DNA from: Chelydra serpentina
Lineage: Eukaryota > Chordata > Testudines > Chelydridae
DNA length: 64,000 bases
NCBI GenBank assembly: GCA_037349315.1
Contig: JBAIAC010000018.1
Span: 8,928,001-8,992,000, forward strand
Direction: 5' to 3'
The position numbers were made by a program, and so were the translations under genes. Within the stretch, counting starts at the first letter, position 1. The number at the start of each line of letters is the position of its first letter. This document shows positions 34,750-47,310 of this stretch, one piece after another. The notes under the pieces were generated by a model. The model worked only from the letters and a program-made list of their open reading frames with translations, did not search any database and was not told where the DNA came from.

Positions 34750-34901
34750 CTTACCTTCTCTAACGTAAATATAGAGCAATGTGTATATATTATGTGCACA
34801 TATTAAAAACAGAATCTGGTCCCAAATACTTTAAAATAATTTATGTACTGAAAATTAAAAGGTGATTTGCATGTTGTCATGAAATATGGTATTATGTATA
34901 G

Positions 34902-35600
34902 CAGGGATCTCAAACTCAAATCACCACAAGGGCCACATGAGGACTAGTACATTGGCCAGAGGGCCACATCACTGAAATCTTTTCATACAATGATACAAAA
35001 GTATAGTCAAAAAATGAAGAGTAATATAGTATGCTATTAAAAGTCAATGTATTAACTTTTTAAAAACTGTAATGCGAAGAGGGGTTTTAATAAAACATAA
35101 ACACCTCTAACTATTCCTTATGTGATCAGTAACACTGATGATGATCTACACCAGGGGTCTCAAACACGCGGTCCACGGGCCATTTCCTGCGGCCCGCCAT
35201 AGGCGCCAGCTCTCTCCTGCACTGCGTAACCCTTTCCACCCCCTCAGTCACAGCGCAAAGTTGAGAGGGAAACTGAGGCTCGCCTAGGAATTATAAAAAT
35301 GTTACAGAAAATTTCTACTTCATCACAGACACTGTCCAGTGTCCCAACGGAGAGACCCCTGGGCAATGGGGGGAAGACCTCTGGGTGCCCAGCACCCCTA
35401 ACAGAGAGATCCCTGGGTGATGGGGGATGGTGCCCGGTGCCCCTAACTAACAGTCTATCACAGGGGTCTCAAACATGCGGCCCTGCCCCTACCCTGCCTC
35501 TTCACAACCCTTCCACAAAGTCTCTGCCCCCTCCCGGCCCCTATTCCAACCCCTTTCCCCAAATCCCAGCCCCTGCCCTGCCTCTTGTTACTCAAGTTCA
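34902..35600 (+). mobile_element. Cluster of three hAT-type MITE left ends
   Basis: Three starts of the form CAGGGRTCTCAAAC occur in the same direction at 34902, 35152 and 35461. The first continues with GGGCCACATGAGG, the others with GCGGYCC. Between the last two there is a diverged tandem pair of about 50 bases (AGAGACCCCTGGGCAATGGG and AGAGATCCCTGGGTGATGGG). No right ends were found, so these are truncated or nested copies. Confidence 0.65.
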
Positions 35601-35924
35601 GATGTTTTCCTGCTCCCTCCAGAGTTCTCTTTACAGTCGAAAGAGGAGTCATCTGAAGCCATGTCTTTGTAGCTTATTTCCAGGCATCTCTTGCTTTTCC
35701 TTTTTCTGTGACTGTTTGCATATCTGTCTCCCTCTCTCTTGCCACACATAATAAATAAAAGGAGTTGGTTTTCTGTCCCATCCCCACCCCTCTTCTGTCA
35801 ACTGCTTACACTAAGTCATCATTGTTCTCGTAACATGCTTACAAAAATCCTTTTATCAAAATTATTTTAATAATGGCATTATAGAAACATATAAATTAGA
35901 GATGAAAAGAATCTACTTCATTGG

Positions 35925-36050
35925 GTCTTATAGGGCCTGGTCCTCTATCACTGAAATCAATGGGAGTTTTGCCGTTGACTTAAGTAGAACCATTCTGGCT
36001 CCCATAGGCCCCGATTCAAAGTCCAGTGAAGTCAATGGATAAGGCCCATC
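35925..36050. repeat. Copy of the CAATGGGAG palindromic short repeat
   Basis: It contains TCAATGGGAGTTTTGCC and GTTGACTTAAGT at the centre, with GGGCCTGGTCC and CCCCGATTC on the two sides. Related short pieces occur near 4005, 16000, 30460, 40110, 62770 and 63670. Confidence 0.5.
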
Positions 36051-36504
36051 GTCAGTGCAGATTGTTCACTATGGAACTTTATCTTATTTTAAATCCCCTC
36101 TGATGGGGATTCCAACGACCATATATAATAATGAGTCATCCAGTTGTATTGCACAATGGGATGAGAGAGTATTGTGGAGGGACCATGCTCTATCGACGGA
36201 GATGGTTACATCACACACTGGTGATCTTACCCACCGGTCAGTGTACATAATACCATCGGCAGGATGTAGAGGGAGTTATCCAACATCTCTGATTCACCAG
36301 TGCTTGGTTGCCAGTGAGTGTTGTGAATCTGAACTTTGATCCTTGCTGTTAGAATAATAGGTTCTAGGATTTTATTGTTATTTTTAAATGCCCATGGCAC
36401 TTTGTTGTAGAACCTGATCCTGTAAATAATCTCAAACCCTCGCTACTTGCCTTAGAGCTATGTACAATTCCACATTGTATTTTTGGCCCCCATTCTCTCC
36501 AGTG

Positions 36505-36680
36505 GGCTTGGTTGCCTGGAAAACTACATCTCCCATAATACAATTCTGATTCCCCTCTAACCAAGTTCTTTGTGGTGCATCATGGGAGATGTAGTCTGGC
36601 CTGGGAGCTCCGCCCATAGGAGAGAATGGGATATCAGGTTCCTGAACTACAACTCCCATGAGGCAATATGCCACTGTAGG
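36505..36680. repeat. Repeat with ACTACATCTCCCAT inverted motifs
   Basis: AACTACATCTCCCATAATAC, ATCATGGGAGATGTAGT and ACTACAACTCCCATGAGGC form inverted arms around GC-richer centres. This motif is common in vertebrate genomes as part of old DNA transposons; I cannot assign the family. Confidence 0.5.
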
Positions 36681-37631
36681 AAAATGCAGTTCAATATTAA
36701 CTGACTTGAAACAGGTCAGTTCCACAAACTGAAATGAAACATATTGATTTAGGAATGTTAAATGACTGACAGTAATTGAAAGTGTCAAAATGAAATGTGG
36801 TGACATTTTAAATGAAACCTTTTCAGAATTTCCATTCTGACCTTTTTTTTTTTTTAATTTCAACTTCTTGCCCTGATTTGGAATGAAAACACTGAAATGT
36901 CAGAATTTATTATGGGATGGAAATTCTAAATTTCATTTGGCTCTGCTGTTTTCCTTCTAGGCATATAGGAGCCAATGGTGCTTACCTCTGAGCATTCATC
37001 TCCAATTGCTACACGTGCTGATTTGAACTAAACCTGTATCAGAAAAATGTTCTTTTATTAAGCCTTGAACACCAGTGAATAAAAATGGCAGCCAGCCACT
37101 TTCCTCGTCCTGAATACAGCTGATGCTTCTTCATTAAAATTGAAGGTAGCACATTTTCAAGCAGTTGTAACATGCATCTTATGGAAATTGCATAAATGTT
37201 TTGACAGTCTAAAAAAATCTCCAAATCCATAGATTTAATTGAGATGAAACTGGAATGGAATTCCCCGAGAATGAAAGAAGTGAATGGCAGAATATCAGAT
37301 TGGAAAGTGCAGTGTCTGGGATCTAATCCTAGAGATGAAGAGAAAACAAAATAAAATAGAGGCTTGTAGTTTTGACTCAATAGTGTCTGAAGGTGCTCCA
37401 ATATTATGATTATGGAGCCATATGAGTACCCAGATTGACAGAGAAACTCACTTGGAAATCATGCTACTAGAATAAGAAATTTAAGGATCATTAGTGAACC
37501 TGAGCAATGGAGCTTAGTGAGCTGGCTAAATTATACCTTAACTGGCTCTCAGATAACCTTATTCTGATTAATTCTCCCGTAAGGATCCGTCTTATAAAAA
37601 TGTTTGCACCTTGAATCCCAGGACTGTCTTA

Positions 37632-37937
37632 GCCCAGGTCTACACGGGGGGAGGGGGATGGGGGTATCGACCTAAGATACACAACTTCAGCCACGGGAAT
37701 AGCGTAGCTGAAGTCAACGTATCTTAGGTTGACTTGCCTCGGCGTCCTCACTGTGGTGAATCGACCGCTGCCTCCCCCCCATCGACTTCGCTTCTGCCTC
37801 TCGCGGTGGTGGAGTTCCGGAGTCAACGGGGAGAGCGCTCAGTGATCGATTTATCGCGTCTAGAGTAGACGTGATAAATTGACCCCCTCAGAGATCGATC
37901 GCTACACACCGATTTGGCGGGTAGTGTAAGCCAGGGC
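37632..37937. mobile_element. hAT MITE (306 bp) with internal inverted repeat
   Basis: Ends GCCCAGGTCTACAC and GTGTAAGCCAGGGC are inverted repeats. Flanks CTGTCTTA and CTGTGTGA match at 6 of 8 positions, consistent with an aged 8-bp duplication. Inside, CCTAAGATAC/ACTTCAGC pairs with GCTGAAGT/GTATCTTAGG. Confidence 0.8.
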
Positions 37938-37945
37938 CTGTGTGA

Positions 37946-40233
37946 AATGATATAAAGAGAAACTGGAATTTAATAGACTGTGTATTGGCAGTTTTCCATA
38001 ATACACTTCCAGCCTGACCACAAAAAAAGAAATGTGTGTTCTGTTAAAAAAAAACTTGATGAACTCCTATATACATCCCTTCAGGTCTTCTTTAAGTGCA
38101 AGGGCTAAGAATAGAAGATGCAAGTTACAGGTACATATTTTGAACACCTGGAGATGCAAAGGATTTTATTTTAGCAAAACAGGAGGAAGGGTCCACAAAA
38201 GGTAAGGAAGATTGTGAGGGGAAACCTGAAATAGAATGTAAGTGGCAGATGTTACTTTAATAGAGGCTTTCTATGTATCTGTAGAGAACCTTGTGCTATG
38301 GGGCACTTGAGCTTGGCTCATTTGATTTGGTTGTTCTGAATATGTTTTATGAAAAAGCACTCACCAATATTGTGTTGTATAATACCAATATTAAGCTGTC
38401 CCTCATTGAATGAGTTTGTCTTGATTTAGGGGTTGTCTCTTGCTCTTAGCATTACAAAGCGTATAAGGAATAGCCGGATGACATCACATCTAGTCAGTAA
38501 TGTTCCCATTACTGTCTTAATTCCAATGTTGAGTCACAGGGATAGTGACAGCTGTTTCCTCTATTTAAAACATTTTCTATAATTTTTCTTCAGATGGTTC
38601 CTGAAGTATCACGACGGAGTAAATGTTCTTTACAGCAAAACACTTTTTATATGAAATGCCTATTTCTTACAACATCCCATCTATAATCAAAATCATTTAG
38701 AGGCTAATACAGCTTATATTATGATGCCCTGACATTATAGCCATAGCCTGTCTTTGTCTACTTTATGTAAGAGTAAGTCATCTGAAAAAATACATATGAT
38801 TTTGTATCATGTTGTGAACTGAATAATTCCTGTATTCCTTATTATGCCTGTCCTCCTGACTTATGGGCATAATAAATCTGATACTGTAATTACAACTTTT
38901 AAAATATCTGGATGCTTACATAAAACTGATATAATTTGAAAATGGAAAAATGAAGGTTTGTTTTGGTACCAACTGCCTGACTTTAATAAGTGAGATTTCT
39001 CCTCTCCTCTCCTGGTTTCTGCCCATAGCATGAAGACCAAGCAATAGTACTAATTTTCCTACAAACTTCCAACAAACCCATAGTCCCTTTGTTATAATAA
39101 TTTAAAGTGGGGATGAGCAAACTTTTTCTAGTGTGGACCACTTCTTAATAGGAACCAACCTATTCCAACCTAGACCATGTGCCCTCCCATTCACAATTGC
39201 ACAACATCATTGTATCAACTATAGTAGAGAAGACCAGAGGATGACCATTCCATTTCAGAGCAACTTACAGGGTTTTGAAATTTATTTTCATTTCAGTACA
39301 TAACCACATATTTCGGCTTTGAAACAGTGTACTTTGTTGACATTTCATATTGTCAAAAATGGTCCTACCACTTCTAAACTATAGCAATTTCTTAGAGGTA
39401 TGCTAAGAGAGCTTTTATGTAGTTATTTTAACTATGTTCAGAATAATGTGATTTATTGGTTTTGAAATACTGATAAATTAAACTAATCTACATATGTAGG
39501 TTCTTTTCTGCAAACAATTGGACAACTGGGTTCTATTTCCATGAATGTTATTAATTTGATTTCCTATATTCAAGTGGAAAGAAGGATATTTTGTGCATGA
39601 GCAAAAGTATTTGGTATTTGCCATTAATTATTTTTCTGTTTGAGTCCTCCGATAAAGGCATAGAAATGATAACCATGTAACTAAGTGACGAGTTGCACAC
39701 AAATAATCATAAGGATTTATGGATGATCAAACTGTAAAATGTTCAGACAACTGGGTTGATGAAAAATTGGTATTGGACTAAGTGTCTCATTAACTTTCAG
39801 TGCCAAATTAAGTTTAAGCATGAAAACAAATAGCAGAAGCATAAGAAAGGGAGGAGATAGAAAAGGTGCATTGAAATTAGAGCTGGTCAAAAATGAAACA
39901 TCCTTTGCAAAATATTTTACAAAAAATATTTTCTGAGTTGGGGCATGAGGTTATCCAAATGCTTGAATATTCTGTATTTTTAATAGCTCTACTTATAACT
40001 CACTGTCTCATGGGGAAAATGTGTAATAGGTCATTCTCTCTTGGCCTGTGGTGAGTATTATAATTATAAGGGGTTTGGTAGTGCCACATAGGTAGATCTT
40101 AGGCCTAGGCTTGATTTTTTACTTCCATTGAAGTGAATGGCCAAACTTTCTAACATAAGTGACACTGGTTCTCTCTGTTAGATCAGGCCCTAGTTATTTA
40201 ACTTCCACTCATGTCAATTGAAGCCTTACACTT
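37946..40233. other. AT-rich stretch with one MITE remnant
   Basis: No gene seen. Around 39111-39260, GTGGGGATGAGCAAACTTTTT and the following sequence resemble the left end of an old hAT MITE without a clear right end. Confidence 0.4.
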
Positions 40234-40411
40234 AGAATCATAGATCATAGATTATCAGGGAATTTAGGAGGTCATCTAGTCCAACCCCCTGCTCAAAGCA
40301 GGACCAATCCCCAATGTTTGCCCCACATCCCTAAATGGTCCCCTCAAGGATTGAACTCACAACCCTGGGTTTAGCAGGCCAATGCTCAAACCACTGAGCT
40401 ATCCCTCCCCC
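40234..40411 (-). mobile_element. Full-length Cry I-type SINE
   Basis: On the minus strand the element has a tRNA-derived head with A box TAGCTCAGTGG (40391-40401) and B box GGTTGTGAGTTCAATCC (40348-40364), the internal RNA polymerase III promoter. A body and a CR1-related tail follow (GGTTGGACTAGATGACC), ending in AATCTATGAT-type repeats. Cry I SINEs are tRNA-Lys derived and known from cryptodiran turtles; they are thought to move with CR1 enzymes. This copy is about 178 bases and little degraded. Confidence 0.92.
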
Positions 40412-40683
40412 TACTTAAATTAATCTCGTCAACAACAGGTGATTTCCATCCATACATTTTAGAAAAAGTAGCCCCTTTGCAATAGTTCTTCCTCATAGTT
40501 GAAAACCAAGGCAACTGCCTCTTGGTTACTTGGGAAATCCTGCTGTATCCTGTGGGTACCATACAATTCTGGGCCACCGTAACATTGTTCAATATCTGCT
40601 TACTAGACAATTCTAAATAATTTTCTTACTGGACAATGTGGGGAAACACCTCGTTAACTTGAAAAGTTATGTGGGCAACATAT

Positions 40684-41931
40684 TGTGACAGGGTACCACT
40701 GAGCCCTCTGACCCGCCATCCTGGACTCCCTCTCTCACTGTGTTGCTGTGACAAGCTACAGAGCTGCTCCCAGTCCTATACTTCCACCCACATTCACACA
40801 GGTAGGGACACGTCCAGCTGCAGTTACATGCAGGCTATCTGACTAGCCACTGCACAAACCCACAGTAGAAAGGCTAAAGCCAAGGTAACTCTCAGCTCCC
40901 CAGGCACACCCCCTCCCCAGAGCATAAACCCTACAGTATACCATCTTGGGCTGTACAGGGAACTGTACAGCATAAGCTCATAGAGTTTGCTACCCCCAAC
41001 CCCCTCTTCCCCCCAATGTGGAGAGGAATATGGAACAGGCTTTGCTTCTTGAGCTACGGTTTCCCACGCACTGAAGTCTAACTCACTGGTTTAGATAAAG
41101 CAAAAACAAGTTTAGCTACAAAAGATAGATTTTAAGTGATAGCAAACAGATCAAAGCAGATTACCTAATTAATAAACAAAAACGCAAAATAAGTCTAAGA
41201 TACTAGAAGGATAGGATATGAGTTAGCAAATTCTTACCCTGGCTGATGATACAAGCAGACTGCAGGTTCTTAAGGGAGAAGCTGCACTTGCTTTACAGCT
41301 TGGAGTCCCCAGGTCTTTCATATGTAGGCTAGAAATCCCTTTAGCCTGGGTCCAGCACTTCCCACAGTTCAGTCATTGTTTCTAGGAGTATTCTTGTGTG
41401 GGGACTGAAGAACCCCTGATGATGTCACTCCCTGACATATAGCTTTAGCATATGGTAGGAATCCTGTGTTTCAAAACTTGGTTCCTAGACTAGTTTGTGG
41501 AAAAATACAGACATTCCAAAATGTAGTTCAGAGTCATGTGGGCTGGTCACATGCCCTTGCATACCTCGCTGAGTAATAGCTGCCATTACTTACAGGCTAT
41601 CTGGAGCTTTCCGAGGAAGGTTAAGATATTCCACAGCCTATTGTCTTTGTTGATGAGCCATTATCACTGTCTGGCTGTTTCATTGTTGTACCTGAAAGGC
41701 TGGCTGTGAGTGTTTTCCAGAGTAACCCCATTTGAAATACAGATCCATACTCCATATTTATAACTTCATATATAAAAATGATACACGCATACAAATAGGA
41801 TAACCATATTAAACAAATCATAACTTTTCCAATGACCTCTTACATTACCCATCTTGTACAAAATGCATCATAATTATGCCATAATCATATAATCATAATA
41901 TCGCAGTGAAGAATATGGGGTGAAGTGTTGC
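40684..41931 (-). mobile_element. Probable long LTR (about 1.25 kb)
   Basis: The plus strand starts TGTGACAGGGTACC and ends GTGAAGTGTTGCA, giving TG...CA ends. The last 250 bases on the plus side are AT-rich with ATAATCATATAATCATAATA. No coding sequence is present. I recognise the style of turtle endogenous retroviral LTRs in minus orientation, but no target duplication could be confirmed. Confidence 0.5.
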
Positions 41932-42590
41932 AACCTAGATTTAGGGAGCTGAGAGCTTAAAAATTAAAAAAAACCTAAACCTGAAGATGGAAGGATTTAT
42001 AGATTATTTTTTTCCTTCCAGGACATGGAAGAAAGTACACTTACTGGCTTCATGTATGTAATTTACAACTGGTACAAGACTCAAAAGAAATCATATGTTG
42101 AATTTATGCATGGGCGGGGAGGGGAAGAGTTGTAATAAATACCACATACAACATTTCTAGAAAAAGTCCCACTTTTAAGATATGCATGTAAAAGAATACT
42201 GTGATGGCCAGTGCCCCATATTAAAAATCAAAACAAGTCTCTCTCATATGTAAGGTTTTTTTCATGGTGTTGTAATATTCAAATTTGTCCACTCTCTCCT
42301 CTTCCTCCTATGTAAAATGATAGAACTGCACACTATTGCACCATACAAAACATAGCATTGCCTATCCTGCATTTTAGGAACTTTCTCTCCAGGATGATGA
42401 GAAAATGTTAATATTGCTGCTCAGTCCAATGCTGTCATGGGGGAAGATTTCCCTTGTAATTCACTGTGTCATTGCTGTACTTCCAGTTTGATATAACATC
42501 TGACACCATGTCATATTTGCAGTCAGAGGGCAGGTTGGTTGAAGAGATGTTCAATGCTTGAAATGCATGAGCCCCCAGCTGTGACTGAGG

Positions 42591-42853
42591 CTAGGCCTTA
42601 ACTAGAAATTTTCTTGCATAGCAGTGTCAGAGGTTACTTAAAAAAACAAACAAGCAAACAAAAAAAACTTTTCCATGACAGCACAAGCCCTAGTATAGAT
42701 GTAGTTTTGGAAGTATAGCTTACTTCACTCCCTGAACTGCTATAAGTTATATTAACAAAGACCGTTTTTTTTCTCCCTATAAACAGTGTCTACAATAGGA
42801 AGCTTTTGGCAGTATAGGTATACTAGCAAAACTTAAATGTAGACTAGGCTTGG
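42591..42853. mobile_element. MITE with CTAGGCCT...CTAGGC ends
   Basis: Left end CTAGGCCTTAACTAGAAATTT and right end GCAAAACTTAAATGTAGACTA are imperfect inverted repeats of the CTACAC-type MITE family. Non-coding. Confidence 0.6.
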
Positions 42854-43798
42854 GAATGCTTAGACTTATGGAAACATAGTTCACATTAGGCGTTCTCAGA
42901 GGCTTAGTAGAAGCTGCATAATCACTTGGATTCTAGTAACATGTTGCCTATTCTTACACTACTACAAAATGAAGCCAGGTATAAAGAGGCTATATTTATA
43001 AACAAAATTACTCCGCAACTAGTGTTAATTTTTCCAACAGTATCCTTAAAGTTCATTCAGACACAATGGATCTACAATGAGACCATGGGATACTTCCAAA
43101 ATCAGTTATCCCTTGGGAAAAATAGAAAATGAATCTTCTAATGCCTCAAATCATCCTTCCCTAGTGAGTCATGTCATAAAAAATTATGAAGCCAGAAATG
43201 AAAATATCACCAATATGGTGGACACCAAGCAATGGACAAATGAGGTAGAAGAACATTAATCACTGTTCAATTCAGGTAAAAGAACATTAATCACTGAATT
43301 ACATTAATCAATTACATTAATCAATTAATCAAGGACATACTCTGTGTGGTATAAATCTGCTCACTGAGCATCTGTCAGATACTTCTTTGTATAATGTATG
43401 AGAAAATGTAAGTGCACTGATATGACACACGGGATCACAACACAGACTGCGTACAAGCAGAAGGACATACTCACAGAGTAAAACATACTCTTCAGTCTAG
43501 ATTTGTTTTCATTTCAGGTCAAGGAAAAACATCAAAGAAAGGGCTTAACCCTAAGAGGCACTAACCGCTTCCTGGGTGTTCAGTGGGTGCTCAGCACTTC
43601 TCAGAATTGGGCCCAAAGACTGACAAATAGACATTTTCCATGACAGAGAAAACACAGTGACTAACATGCTGCATCTTAAGGACAAGATGGCAGCTGCATT
43701 AGGCAGGGAGAAAATCTACTTTTGAAGTGTAATATTTAGAAAACAGCCTTTAATTTACATTGCTACATGTAGAAAGAATAGTCAGAAATAATAGGCAA

Positions 43799-43914
43799 GA
43801 TTCTGCCACCCCTATTCACACTGAGTAATACCTCACTCTACTAACACTGATTTCAATGGGGCTTGCTAGTGGGGGTATAGTACCAGTCAACATAAGGGTG
43901 GCAGAATCTGGCCC
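43799..43914. repeat. Palindromic short repeat, complete copy
   Basis: GATTCTGCCACCC at the left pairs with GGGTGGCAGAATCTGGCCC at the right around a TTTCAATGGGG centre. A related piece follows at 43929 (GGGCCAGATCCTCAGCC). Confidence 0.65.
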
Positions 43915-44077
43915 AACATGAGAACAATGGGCCAGATCCTCAGCCTATGAAATGCAGCATGGCACCATTGCCTGGCCCAATATCGTTAGAAGAAAACAGA
44001 GAACCCAGAGTAGAAGTCAGTCACAGTGATTGGTGTAAGAGGGGCAGAGACAGAGCCTGACAATAAAATTCATATGT

Positions 44078-44110
44078 ATATATATATATATATACAGAGA
44101 GAGAGAGAGC
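44078..44110. repeat. (TA)n and (GA)n microsatellites
   Basis: About eight TA units followed by CA and seven to eight GA units. Confidence 0.95.
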
Positions 44111-44149
44111 AACACTCAGAAATCATCCATAGCTCTGAGATGATAATAG

Positions 44150-44774
44150 AAAGCCCCTGTCCAAGCCAGCATTGATTACAGAATAGCCCCCACCTGAGAG
44201 AGATTAGGTGGTTCTAGGTTTAACTACTGAGTGGGCCCAGCTGAGGAAGGCAAGAGAATGCAGGGAGTCAAAAGGTGCCTTCAGGGTCTTGAGTGAATAC
44301 CCAGGGAACAGATTGGGAACCTAGAAGGGAAGTAAAGCTGTGAGGAAGGAAATAGTGCAGGGAAAACTGCAATATGGGTAGAGGATTTGACTTTACTGTG
44401 CAATACAGGGCCCTGGGCTGTAATCCAGAATGGAGGTTGGCACTGGAGTCCCCTACCAGCCCCAAGGAAGTGGGGTACAAGGGTAGCTGAGCCCAGCGAG
44501 GGAGCTGCAGACTGAATGTGACCTGGCTGAAGAAGAGCTGTGGAGAGGGTGGAAGCTTTTTATTTCTGTTAAGATAGTTTTGAACTTTAGTTTGGATAGC
44601 TGACCCTGGAAGGAACGGGCTAAAGACTGTGCCCTGGCTGGAGGGATGAGTTATCTGAAAGAAACCACCACAGCCCCAGAGTGACTGTTGACAAGGGCTG
44701 CTACCCCACAAGGAGCTGCTACCCCACCTGCCTGGCCATGAAGAAGTGCATAGTGGTGAGTAAACCCAGTTACA
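44150..44774 (+). mobile_element. LTR-like segment related to 19790-20500
   Basis: The end reads GTGGTGAGTAAACCCAGTTACA, finishing in CA as an LTR should, and the preceding bases resemble the other copy. The left end and target duplication were not found. Confidence 0.45.
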
Positions 44775-45505
44775 ATGCTTTTTCTTACCTTACTTTAACT
44801 GCAGCATGTCTGAAACAACTACATTTGTGTACATTTCCTTGTCCACTTCTCTCTTTTCCTACACCTCATGGCAAGCACTCTCAGCCCTAGTCTACATCCA
44901 GCTGATGATAGCACCTTTGGCAACGAGTAAATGACTGACTGTCCTTGGCCACTTTTATATTGCGTGAGTACATGTGCTGCCAGACCCATATCTGCAGAAG
45001 GGTGTGGGGGGAATTACTCCAGGTTGCACTTGCTTTTGAAATTTTTACTTCCATATTCTATAAGTTCTTTGGAAGAAATAATTGTGCTGCTAAGATTTGA
45101 ATGTACTTAGCTCCTGGCCTAGCCTAAATTTAGTTGAGGTTTTGTTTGTTTGTTTGTTTTTTAATTCTACATAGATTGTGCTGCCTTGGAACAATAAATA
45201 AACTCCAAACTAGAAAAGGCACATTCTGTACATTAAGGGTTGGCTTCCTCTCTCCTTTACTTTCACGGAGCAGTACTTTTATCCCCCTGATTTCAGTGGG
45301 AAACTTTACTAATAAGATACTAAAAGTGTGTGCTGTAGCAGAATTGATCCCTTATTGCAACATTTTCAAGAGCTCAGTTCCCATTTGGGAGCTTTAATGA
45401 AGTAGCCAGACTTTCAAAAGTGCTCCATACCTGTCAGCTCTCACCATTCTAGCCTTTTGAAAATCTGATGCTAAATATTTGTCAGTGTCATAATTATGTT
45501 CTTCA

Positions 45506-45647
45506 TAGGGTGACCAGACAGCAAGTGTGAAAAATCGGGACGGGGGGTTGGGGGTAATAGGAACCTATATAAGAAAAAGACCCAAAAATCGGGACTGTCC
45601 TGATTTTATAGGGACAGTCCTGATTTTTGGGTCATCTGGTAACCCTA
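45506..45647. mobile_element. hAT MITE (142 bp), perfect 8-bp TSD GTTCTTCA
   Basis: TAGGGTGACCAGA at the left and TCATCTGGTAACCCTA at the right are inverted repeats. GTTCTTCA lies at 45498-45505 and 45648-45655 without mismatch. A truncated second copy is at 60489-60585. Confidence 0.95.
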
Positions 45648-46673
45648 GTTCTTCAAAGGCAGAAGGAATGTAGGATCTTTTATGGTAGAGTAGTTCTGAG
45701 ACATTGTAGCTCAGGATAATAGAACAGACTTGATGCTGCAATTCAGCTAATTAAAATGATTGTAGTCCCTTGCTGAGCTACATTTCCCAGGATTATTTCA
45801 GCCTAAGATCAGAACTCTTCCTCTTCCCAGATATAAGTGCCAAGCCCTGGAAAGCCTTGATAGAGGGTCTTAAACAGCATAATGTAGAGACCATCCAACC
45901 AAGTCGCATGTATGTCTAAATGACTCAGTTTCATTAGCCCTGCTTTAGCTACTCCCTCCAAAAATGGTGTAATTTAAATTTTCTTGTAATTATATGCTTT
46001 CTTAAATACACCTTTTTTCACTGGCTCACTACCTGTCTGAGGTCATGACCTGCATAGTTCAGGATTGCTTGTGTGTTTGTCACTCTCAAGATGCTGGACT
46101 GCAAAAAGAAGTGGTGTGTGTGTGAAGCAGAACATATTCATGCAGACATCAATCCATTTGTATACATGCATGTGCCTATTCCATACGCACACAGGAATCT
46201 GAGATCACCTGACTCATTTGCTCACTGGCATAGCAAGCCGTGATCCCCCAAACAAGAAAATAAACCCAAATAAAGGATCACCACACCCACCCCCCACCGC
46301 CCCCGCACGGTCTAATTCACAAAATAGAAGCACTAGGTAATTGTGCAGCTGGTGCCATGTCCAACTGCTGCAGAGTATGTATCTACCCTAGCCATGAGTA
46401 AAATAAATTACACCATAGTAATTTATATAGGTGGCTAACACCATTATTAAAAAAAAAAAGAGAGAGAATTGTTCATTGCTGTATAGAAAAGGAGCCCTAT
46501 GGGATGTATTGTGTATTTATGGAATGGGACACCATTTGAAATTTGCCCCATTGTCCTCTGTTGGGGGCAGGCCTTGAAGGATGTTCCAGCATTTTATTTC
46601 ATAAAATATATGGGCTCTTCCTGATCTCCAACAGAGGGATGCCCCACAGGCGAGATCTCTCAGCTAGGGTGAC

Positions 46674-46800
46674 CAGCTTACAACAGTAAAATATCGGGAC
46701 ACATTGGAGTGCTGTCGGCCCTGCTCGCCGCTCGCCTCCTCACCCCCCCGCCCCCGCCTCCCAGTTGCCGGCTCGCCGCTCGCCTCCTCACCCCCCCCTC
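46674..46800 (+). repeat. TAGGGTGACCAG-type MITE end plus GC-rich duplication
   Basis: CTAGGGTGACCAGC followed by AAAATATCGGGACAC is a diverged left end of a related MITE. Next to it, GCTCGCCGCTCGCCTCCTC with a C run occurs twice about 45 bases apart. Confidence 0.55.
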
Positions 46801-47094
46801 CCCCCGGGCCTTATGCAATGTCTTATGCAAATCCAGAAACTACATGTAACTGACCAATTTCCCATGCAAATAAATCTGCCTACGAATGTTGAGGAAGCCT
46901 TTAAGGAGGTCTGTTAAACATTGGGCCTGGAGAGTCCTACAAGAACGGTAGAAATGTAATAATTGTTCCTCTTATTTATAGCAGATTGCTTCTCTAATAT
47001 CCATGTCCAGCATGTGTATGTGTGTCTTTATGATGACAGTTAAGGGACTGGGTGAATCTGCTTTACATTGCAAAATCTGCTGGAAAGAGGGAGG

Positions 47095-47285
47095 GTGTTC
47101 CTAGCTTCTATTGCCCAAAGCTGGGAATGGGCGATGGGGTGGATCGCATGATGATTACCTGTTCTCTTCATATTACCTGTTCTCTTCATTCCCTCTGAAG
47201 CACTTGGCATTGGCCACTGTTGGAAGACAGGGTACTGGGCTAGATGGACCTTTGGTCTGACCCAGTAGGGCCATTCTTATGTTGA
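47095..47285 (+). mobile_element. CR1 LINE 3' end
   Basis: It contains GCTGGGAATGGGCGATGG and GGCTAGATGGACCTTTGG and ends GGCCATTCTTATGTT. An 18-bp unit (ATTACCTGTTCTCTTCAT) is perfectly duplicated in tandem at 47154-47171 and 47172-47189. It abuts the Gypsy fragment that starts at about 47290. Confidence 0.9.
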
Positions 47286-47310
47286 ATAAGTTTCATAAAG
47301 ATGTGTTCAG

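Noticed and set aside
40348..40401. tRNA gene
   Set aside because: A and B boxes are present, but the sequence continues into a SINE body and CR1-like tail and does not form a full cloverleaf. It is a SINE head.
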